Made by a program: the position numbers and the translations under genes
The notes under the pieces: generated by a model
The model's database searches: none
What the model saw: the letters and a program-made list of their open reading frames with translations, nothing else
Told to the model about the DNA's origin: nothing
Origin: QHVT01 sp036387915
GTDB taxonomy: Bacteria > Acidobacteriota > Thermoanaerobaculia > Gp7-AA8
NCBI GenBank assembly: GCA_036387915.1
Contig: DASVSV010000161.1
Location: 1-5,898 of the forward strand
Direction: 5' to 3'
DNA length: 5,898 nt
Part shown: piece by piece, positions 1-4,995 of the stretch
Layout: each line of letters opens with the position of its first letter
Numbering within the stretch: the stretch's first letter is position 1

Positions 1-20
1 CGGGCCGCCGCACTCCATAT

Positions 21-1835
21 TTACATCCCGAAGCGCACGCCTAGCGCGATGCGGCGAGAGGCGGACGGGTAGCCGAGGACTTCTTCGTATTCGACGTCGG
101 TGAGGTTCTCCACGCGGAGATAGGGTGTGAAGCGGCCGAGGTCGAGTTGTACGTTGGCGTCGAAGGTCGTGTAGGAGTCGTTGTTGGTGCGGGAGAACGG
201 CGCGATGGGGAGCACGTCGGCGCGTTCGCCGGTGTAGAGCACGACGAAATTCGTGTCGACGATGCCGGCGCGGTAGCCGACGAAGAGAGAGCCGGAGTGT
301 GCCGGGCGGCGGAGCAGCGGGCGGTCCGCGCCTTTCTCCTCCGTGTCCGTGTACGTGTACGACAGGGCGGCGCGGACGTCGCGCGTGACGTCGCGCTGCA
401 GCGCGAGCTCGAGGCCGCGCGCGCTGGCGGCGCCGACGTTCTGGAAGATGAACGTTGCCGAGTCGAACACGATCAGCTCGTCGTAGTCGCTCTGGAAGAG
501 CGTCGCCGAGAGGCCGGAGCCGTGGTCGTAGCCGACCTCGAAACTGCGGCTGCTCTCCGCCTCGAGGTCCGGATTGCCGGCGAACGGGAAGTAGAGCTCA
601 CCGACGGCCGGCGCGCGGAACGCCTCGCCGAACGCGGCGCGGACCTTGTGGCTGCCGCCGACCCACGCCAGGGCGATGCGCGGCGAGAGCTCGCTGCCGA
701 ACGTCTCGTAATCGTCCCAGCGCAGGCCCGCGCTGAATTCGAGGCGCGACGCCGTGCCGAGCTCGCGGGTCAGGCGATCCTCGACGAATAGCGAGCGCTC
801 GGTGCGCTCGCCGCCCGTGAAGTTCGGACCGAAGTTCGTGATGTCGTCGACTTCCGCATGCTCGTATTCGCCGCCCGCGACGATGGTGCCGAACGACGTG
901 GTGGTGCGCGTGGTCACGCGCGCGCGGCGGGTCGTGCTCTCCGTCGACGTGCGCACGAGGCCGAAGCCGTCGTCGGGATCGGCGAACGTGTCGTCGCGGC
1001 GGCTCTCGGCCAGGGTCACGTCGTAGGAGAAGCGGCCGAGGTTCTGGCCGAAGGGAAGGGCGAGCTGGCGCTCGCTGCCGTCCTGGCGGCGGTTCGGACT
1101 CGGCACGAGCGCGTCGCCGGCGGCGCTCAGATTCGTGGGGATGCCGAGGTCGTAGGTGGTGTGGCGCGCGGAGAGGCCGGCGAAGAACGTCGGCGTGGCG
1201 TTCCAGTGCACGGCGGCGCCGGCGCTGTTCTGCGAAAAGTCGTCGTTGAACGCGAAGCCCTCGTCCTCACGCGACTCGAACGAGCCGCTGAAGTTCGCGG
1301 ACGTGCCGGCGTACGTGCCGCTGACGCTCCCGTTGCGCAGACCGTGATCGCCCCCTTCGGCCAGCGCGCGGAAGCCGCTGCGCTTCGAGGTCGTCAACAC
1401 GTTGACCACGCCGGCCACGGCGTCGGAGCCGTAGAGCGCGGAGTACGGACCGCGCACCACTTCCACCTGCTCCACGCCAACGGTCGAGAAGCGCCCCCAG
1501 TCATAGCCGGAAAAGTACGGGTTCGTGATCTCGATGCCGTTCCAGAGGACGAGGGTGTGGTTCGAGTTGGAGCCGCGCGTGAAGAGCGACGTCGCGCGTC
1601 CCGGCGAGCCGGTGCGGCTCATGTGCACGCCTGGAACTTCGCGCAGGACCTCGGCCACGTCGCGCGCGGCGCGGCTGTCGATCTCCTCGCGCGTGATCAC
1701 GGTGACGGCGGCCGGCGTGTCGTCGACCTTCTCCGGCAGCGCGGACGCGGTGACGACGATCTCCTCCTGCACCTGCGCGAGCAGCGGAAATGTAGCGACA
1801 ATAATGAGGAATGAAAAAACGAGACGAGTATGCAT
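21..1835 (-). CDS. btuB: TonB-dependent outer-membrane receptor, cobalamin (vitamin B12) type
   Basis: This is an outer-membrane 22-strand barrel receptor that would bring cobalamin into the periplasm using TonB/ExbBD energy. The chosen start gives 604 aa; E. coli BtuB precursor is 614 aa. Residues 1-20 form a signal peptide with likely cleavage LLA|Q. EIVVTA at about 25-30 is the TonB box (compare TLVVTA in BtuB). The plug covers roughly 36-150 and includes RGPYSALYGSDAVAGVVNV at about 128-146. The rest is barrel, with a BtuB-like end (ENLTDVEYEEVLGY, then a terminal strand). The start at 1835 is preferred over an in-frame ATG at 1865 because AAGGAG lies 5 nt upstream of it and the signal peptide begins there; the longer form would place charged residues first and translate through the ribosome site. 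Substrate assignment rests on plug similarity and, mainly, on the cobalamin riboswitch in the leader. The last residue is Met rather than the usual aromatic. A cobinamide or other corrinoid substrate is also possible. Confidence 0.93.
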   Translation of the reverse strand: MHTRLVFSFLIIVATFPLLAQVQEEIVVTASALPEKVDDTPAAVTVITREEIDSRAARDVAEVLREVPGVHMSRTGSPGRATSLFTRGSNSNHTLVLWNGIEITNPYFSGYDWGRFSTVGVEQVEVVRGPYSALYGSDAVAGVVNVLTTSKRSGFRALAEGGDHGLRNGSVSGTYAGTSANFSGSFESREDEGFAFNDDFSQNSAGAAVHWNATPTFFAGLSARHTTYDLGIPTNLSAAGDALVPSPNRRQDGSERQLALPFGQNLGRFSYDVTLAESRRDDTFADPDDGFGLVRTSTESTTRRARVTTRTTTSFGTIVAGGEYEHAEVDDITNFGPNFTGGERTERSLFVEDRLTRELGTASRLEFSAGLRWDDYETFGSELSPRIALAWVGGSHKVRAAFGEAFRAPAVGELYFPFAGNPDLEAESSRSFEVGYDHGSGLSATLFQSDYDELIVFDSATFIFQNVGAASARGLELALQRDVTRDVRAALSYTYTDTEEKGADRPLLRRPAHSGSLFVGYRAGIVDTNFVVLYTGERADVLPIAPFSRTNNDSYTTFDANVQLDLGRFTPYLRVENLTDVEYEEVLGYPSASRRIALGVRFGM

Positions 1836-1840
1836 GACGA

Positions 1841-1846
1841 CTCCTT
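1841..1846 (-). promoter_or_regulatory. Shine-Dalgarno site of btuB
   Basis: On the minus strand this reads AAGGAG, 5 nt before the ATG at 1835-1833, inside a longer purine run (GGAGGGAAGGAG, 1841-1852). It decides the btuB start in favour of 1835 over the in-frame ATG at 1865. It is also the likely target of riboswitch control if regulation is translational. Confidence 0.8.
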
Positions 1847-1875
1847 CCCTCCGAAAGGCCGACAAAAATAGGTGT

Positions 1876-2038
1876 CGTTCGCGACGGCCGGTCTCCTGGC
1901 TTCCGGGTCGTCCTTCCCACGCCCCCTTCCCGCTGTTCGCAGTGGGGGTCCCTCAGGACCAAGGCGTGGGTCGTCTCCGGTTACAGTGGCGGGGGCCGCG
2001 CCGGCATCACACCGGCTTCCCGTTCACCGTCTCGAACG
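1876..2038 (-). promoter_or_regulatory. Cobalamin riboswitch (btuB leader)
   Basis: The minus-strand RNA has the hallmarks of the cobalamin riboswitch class. A closing P1 stem pairs 2027-2038 with 1876-1887 (11 of 12 positions; one G/A mismatch). A GGGAAGCCGGTG entry is followed by the hairpin GCCGGTGTGATGCCGG (2001-2016), the Cbl core GCCACTG (1984-1990) followed by TAACCGG, and the 3' B12 box AGCCAGGAGACCGGCC (1886-1901). Internal support comes from a perfect 8-bp stem pairing 1963-1970 with 1916-1923, a GGTCC/GGACC hairpin at 1947-1960, and a 7-bp stem (one G-U) pairing 1929-1935 with 1940-1946. The aptamer ends about 40 nt before the btuB ATG. Known members bind adenosyl- or methylcobalamin and switch off uptake or synthesis genes. 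No strong intrinsic terminator is visible between aptamer and ATG, so control at translation initiation is the likelier mode; that is inference. Confidence 0.96.
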
Positions 2039-2064
2039 TGAATTGAAAAAGAACAGGGACGCGG

Positions 2065-2070
2065 ATTCTA
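2065..2070 (-). promoter_or_regulatory. Possible -10 element for the btuB leader
   Basis: On the minus strand this reads TAGAAT, one mismatch from TATAAT. Transcription would start near 2057-2059, about 20 nt before the riboswitch P1 stem, which is a sensible geometry. No good -35 hexamer stands 16-18 nt upstream (the sequence there is about GCAGCC), so the call is tentative. It is the best candidate in the gap between the palindromic repeat and the riboswitch. Confidence 0.3.
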
Positions 2071-2120
2071 GCGCATCGCGGGCGGTTGGCTGCTGGCCGC
2101 AATGGCTTACGTAACGCGAG

Positions 2121-2266
2121 CGACAACCCCTCATCCGCCTTCGGCACCTTCTCCCCTCACGAGGGGAGAAGGGCAACAAGGGAAGCGTCTCGCGAGAGCC
2201 CTTATTCGTTGCCCCTCTCCCCGCGGTGAGCGGGGAGAGGGTGCCCGAAGGGCGGGTGAGGGGTCG
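2121..2266. repeat. Nested palindromic intergenic repeat (REP/MITE-like)
   Basis: Terminal arms 2121-2156 and 2232-2266 are imperfect inverted copies (CGAC..CCCCTCA.CCG..CTTCGG..CACC.TCTCCCC). Each arm end also folds on its own: a perfect 12-bp hairpin at 2147-2158/2161-2172 with a 2-nt gap, and another at 2213-2224/2230-2241 with a 5-nt loop. Inside these, GGGCAAC (2171-2177) pairs with GTTGCCC (2208-2214), AAGGG (2178-2182) with CCCTT (2199-2203), and the centre is the palindrome TCTCGCGAGA (2188-2197). The whole unit is therefore symmetric around about 2193. It has no coding capacity. It lies 16 bp past the stop of the last amidohydrolase gene and upstream of the btuB promoter region, so it may insulate or stabilise transcripts. 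No U-tract follows, so it is not a textbook terminator. Family membership would need copies elsewhere in the genome. Confidence 0.75.
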
Positions 2267-2282
2267 TGGCGCTTGCGCTGAG

Positions 2283-3587
2283 TCACGGTCTTTTCAGGAA
2301 CTTCTCGTAGAGCAGGGTGTGGCGCGAGTCCATGGGGATCTCGTCGCCGTTGATGAAGACGCGGCGGACGTTGGTGCGGATCTCCAGCGGGTCGCCGTCC
2401 GTGAGGATCACCGTCGCGTTCTTCCCCACTTCCAGCGAGCCGAGGCGGTCGGCGACGCCCCAGATGCGGGCGGGGTAGATCGTCACGGCCTTGAGGGCTT
2501 CGTCTTTCGGGAGACCGAACGCGGCCGCCGAGGCGGCGTGGTACGGCAGGTTGCGTGTGTTGTGCGCGTCCGTGGTCTGGATGGCGAACGGGATCCCGGC
2601 GTCGTGCAGCGTCTTCGCGTTCGTGAAGAGCAGGTCGTACGGATCGTCCTCGCGCTGCGGGAGCGAGAGGATCGGGCCGAGGAGGACCGGGATGTTGCGG
2701 CGCTTCACCTCGTCGACCACGCGGCCGACGTCCTGGGCGCCGGCGAGGATCACCTTCAGCTTGAACTCGTCGGCGAACGCGAGCGCGGCGCGGATGTCGC
2801 GCGCGAGGTTCGCGTGCATGACCACCGGCGTGCGTCCTTCGACGACCGGCACCAGCGCCTCGAGAATCAGGTCGCGGTCGAAACGCTGGACGTTGCGATC
2901 CTGCGTCCGCGCGTTCGCGGCGCGCGCGTAAGCCTGCGCGTCGCGCAGCACGTCGCGCAGCTTGTCGACGTCCCTCGTGTACGTCTTGCGCAGCTCCTTC
3001 TCCGCTTCCTCGTCCGAGGGCTGATCGCTGAAGGACGCGCTGCGGAGACGGGGAAACTGAATGTGCATCGCCGCGGGCGACTTCACGATCATCTCCGGCG
3101 GCGTCCAGCCGGTCAGATGAACGAGCGCGCTCTGTCCCGAGATGATCCCCCCCTCGGGCGTGCTGACGACGTGCGTCACCCCGTTCACGCGCGTGACCGG
3201 CACCAGCTCGCTGTGCGGGTTGATCGCCACGGCGGCCATCGAGTTCGGATTGAAATCGCCCAGCTCCGCCGTGTCGACCGTGCCGGGCACGGAGCTCACC
3301 TCCACCAGGCCGACATTCGAGCCCGAGTCGATCATGCCGGGATAGACGAAGAGGCCCGTGCCGTCGATGACCGTCGCGTTCGCGGGAACGGCGGCGTTCG
3401 CGCCGATCGCGGCGATTTTGCCGTCGGTGAGGACGATGGTGCCGTTCGCAATCGGCGCGCTCGTCACCGGGACGATGGTCGCGTTACGGATCGCGATCGT
3501 GCCTTTACGGCCGGTGTTGTTGAGGATCGTCGACTGCGCGAAAAGGCTCGACGACAGCAGCAGTGCGAATGCGAGCGACTTACGCAT
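2283..3587 (-). CDS. Exported amidohydrolase-like protein with degenerate metal site (probable pseudoenzyme)
   Basis: This is a 434-aa protein with a signal peptide at about 1-17 (LFA|Q). The N-terminal small beta domain typical of the superfamily (IAIRNATIVPV, GTIVLTDGKIAAIG) leads to PGMID at 83-87. It ends with the usual C-terminal signature (ARIWGVADRLGSLEVGKNATVILTDGDPLEI, about 373-403, quoted as two parts: ARIWGVADRLGSLE and VGKNATVILTDGDPLEI). The ligand positions are altered: after PGMID the HxH motif is replaced by G89-S-N91; the beta-5 region keeps H258 (VVMHAN), with Asn at the position matching the second His of its neighbour; the beta-6 His is Ala (about 284). Asp340 at the beta-8 position is present. 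A charged helical insert lies at about 190-230. The start codon overlaps the end of the upstream gene by 8 bp and has AAGGAG 7 nt upstream, so translation is probably coupled. Loss of metal ligands suggests a binding or partner role rather than hydrolysis. The fold assignment is firm; the function is unknown. Confidence 0.85.
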   Translation of the reverse strand: MRKSLAFALLLSSSLFAQSTILNNTGRKGTIAIRNATIVPVTSAPIANGTIVLTDGKIAAIGANAAVPANATVIDGTGLFVYPGMIDSGSNVGLVEVSSVPGTVDTAELGDFNPNSMAAVAINPHSELVPVTRVNGVTHVVSTPEGGIISGQSALVHLTGWTPPEMIVKSPAAMHIQFPRLRSASFSDQPSDEEAEKELRKTYTRDVDKLRDVLRDAQAYARAANARTQDRNVQRFDRDLILEALVPVVEGRTPVVMHANLARDIRAALAFADEFKLKVILAGAQDVGRVVDEVKRRNIPVLLGPILSLPQREDDPYDLLFTNAKTLHDAGIPFAIQTTDAHNTRNLPYHAASAAAFGLPKDEALKAVTIYPARIWGVADRLGSLEVGKNATVILTDGDPLEIRTNVRRVFINGDEIPMDSRHTLLYEKFLKRP

Positions 3588-4995
3588 CGGTCTTCTCCTT
3601 CGGCGTCTCTTTCGGCGCGTCTTTCGGCGTGTCCTTCGACGTGTCCTTCTTCGCGGCGGCCGCGTCGTCGGCTTCCTTCTTCAGACGCTGCTCCTTCTCG
3701 CGGCGATTGGCCTCGCGCTGCTGGAGGTCCTGGGCGCGGTCGAAGACCACTTCGCCTTCGATGAACGTCGTCTCCACGCGCGAGTAGGTCGAGAGCGGAT
3801 GGCCGGTCCAGATCACGACGTCGGCGTCCTTGCCAACTTCGATCGAGCCGAGGCGTTTGTCGAGGCGAAGCTGGCGCGCCGCATTGATGGTGCAGAGTTT
3901 CAGCGCCTCTTCCTCGGTGATGCCGCCGTACTTCATCGCCTTCGCGGCATCGTGATTGAGGTGCCGCGCCAGCTCGTCGGAGTCGGAGTTGACGGAGGTC
4001 AGCACGCCGTCGCGCACCATCAGGGCCACGTTGTACGGCGTAGCGTCATAGGCCTCGGCCTTGTAGCCCCACCAGTCGATGAACGTGCCGGCGCCGGCGC
4101 CGTGCTTCGCCATCTCGCGGCCGATCTTGTAACCCTCGAGCACGTGCTGCAGCACGTGCACCTTGAATCCGAGCTCGTCGCCGAGGTTGAGCAGCATGAG
4201 CATCTCGTCGGAGCGGTAACCGTGCGCGTGGATGTCGATCTTGCCGCGGAGGATGTCGGCCATGGTCTCCATGAGCAGGTCGCGGCGCGGCGGCATCGCC
4301 GCTTCGTTGCCCTTCCGCTTGGCCTCGTACTCCTCCCACGCGGCCAGATAGTCGCGGGCGTCGACGAACGACTTGCGGATCACTTCCTCCACGCCCATGC
4401 GCGTGGCCGGATACTGCCGCTGCACCCCCTCGGGCGGCCGGAAGTTCGCCGACTTTGGATTTTCGCCCAGGGCGAATTTGATCGTGCGCGGGGCGTCGGC
4501 GACGATCCATTCGTGGACCGGGCGGCCCCACTTCCACTTCACGATCTGACTCTGGCCGCCGATCGCGTTGGCCGAGCCGTGCAGGATCAGCGCGGCGGTC
4601 GTGCCGCCGGCGAGCTGGCGGTACGCGGAGATGTCGTCGTTGGTGAGCGCGTCCTGGACGCGCACCATGCCGGTGTTCGCCATCGAGATCTCGTTGACGC
4701 TCCCCTCGACGGCGGTGTGGCTGTGCGTGTCGATGATGCCGGGCATCACGAACTTGCCGGTCGCGTCGATCACGCGCGCGTTGGCAGGCGCGGAAATGTC
4801 GCGGCCGACCGCGGCGATCTTGGAGCCGCGGAGCAGCACCGAGCCGTTCTCGATCACGCCGTTGGTGATGGTGAGCACGGTGGCGTTGCGAATCAGTGTC
4901 ACGCGCTCCTGCGCGACGAGCGGAGATGTGTTGCATGCGAGTGCGAACCCGAGGAACCCGAGGAACGCCGAGGAACGCCGAGGAACTATGATCAT
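3580..4995 (-). CDS. Exported metal-dependent amidohydrolase (imidazolonepropionase-like), intact active site
   Basis: This is a 471-aa protein. The start is ATG 4995-4993, which overlaps the TGA of the preceding gene (ATGA); GGAG stands 9 nt upstream as a modest ribosome site. Although the frame stays open further upstream, that region lies over the preceding gene and reads as arginine-rich shadow sequence. The signal peptide covers about 1-28 (LVA|Q). An N-terminal beta domain (VTLIRNATVLTI) is followed by MPGIIDTHSH with H91 and H93, GGTTA (130-134), IHAH with H256 and H258, HVLQHVLEGYK with the beta-6 His at 284, and NSDSDE with the beta-8 Asp near 338. The C-terminal signature NAARQLRLDKRLGS plus VGKDADVVIW follows. 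All expected metal ligands are present, so hydrolysis of a cyclic amide or peptide-like substrate in the periplasm is plausible; related exported proteins include Xaa-Pro/Xaa-Arg dipeptidase-type enzymes. The tail (about 419-471) is a charged helix plus four KDTP-like repeats. The precise substrate cannot be read from sequence. Confidence 0.9.
   Translation of the reverse strand: MIIVPRRSSAFLGFLGFALACNTSPLVAQERVTLIRNATVLTITNGVIENGSVLLRGSKIAAVGRDISAPANARVIDATGKFVMPGIIDTHSHTAVEGSVNEISMANTGMVRVQDALTNDDISAYRQLAGGTTAALILHGSANAIGGQSQIVKWKWGRPVHEWIVADAPRTIKFALGENPKSANFRPPEGVQRQYPATRMGVEEVIRKSFVDARDYLAAWEEYEAKRKGNEAAMPPRRDLLMETMADILRGKIDIHAHGYRSDEMLMLLNLGDELGFKVHVLQHVLEGYKIGREMAKHGAGAGTFIDWWGYKAEAYDATPYNVALMVRDGVLTSVNSDSDELARHLNHDAAKAMKYGGITEEEALKLCTINAARQLRLDKRLGSIEVGKDADVVIWTGHPLSTYSRVETTFIEGEVVFDRAQDLQQREANRREKEQRLKKEADDAAAAKKDTSKDTPKDAPKETPKEKTDA
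3595..3600 (-). promoter_or_regulatory. Shine-Dalgarno site of the third amidohydrolase gene
   Basis: AAGGAG on the minus strand, 7 nt before the ATG at 3587-3585. It sits inside the last codons of the preceding gene (encoding the KEK stretch), which fits reinitiation or coupled translation of the downstream gene. Confidence 0.75.
3601..3648 (-). repeat. Four 12-bp tandem units encoding a KDTP-like tail
   Basis: Four 12-bp units (3601-3612, 3613-3624, 3625-3636, 3637-3648) share a TTT/CTT-CGGCG-type pattern on the plus strand. They encode KDTS, KDTP, KDAP and KETP (residues 450-465) at the C-terminus of the intact amidohydrolase. The unit is a multiple of three, so copy-number change would keep the frame. 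The segment is low-complexity, charged and probably disordered. Confidence 0.8.
4943..4986 (-). repeat. 9/10-bp tandem repeat inside a signal-peptide coding region
   Basis: On the plus strand the units are GCGAACCCG (4943-4951), AGGAACCCG (4952-4960), AGGAACGCCG (4961-4970), AGGAACGCCG (4971-4980) and a partial AGGAAC (4981-4986). The array covers codons about 4-18 of the intact amidohydrolase and encodes its repeated SSAFLGFLGFA hydrophobic core. Two units are 10 bp, so gain or loss of one would shift the reading frame just after the start codon. Confidence 0.8.

Noticed and set aside
858..1814. 318-aa plus-strand frame opposite btuB
   Set aside because: It is an arginine/alanine/valine-rich shadow of btuB, which has TonB box, plug and barrel signatures on the other strand.
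1836..1865. Longer btuB start at 1865 (adds ten residues, MSAFRREGVV)
   Set aside because: It would put charged residues before the signal peptide and translate through the AAGGAG ribosome site of the 1835 start. It also lies only about 10 nt after the riboswitch.
1872..2114. 80-aa plus-strand frame across the btuB leader
   Set aside because: The region is fully explained by the cobalamin riboswitch on the opposite strand; no ribosome site or protein motif.
2121..2266. Simple rho-independent terminator for the amidohydrolase operon
   Set aside because: Strong hairpins exist, but no U-tract follows on the minus strand, and the nested, near-symmetric layout fits a palindromic repeat better. 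A secondary role in transcript end protection remains possible.
2226..3764. 512-aa open frame on the plus strand
   Set aside because: It lies antisense to two amidohydrolase genes, is dominated by R/V/H/D/A, has no recognisable domain or export signal, and is explained by high GC at codon third positions.
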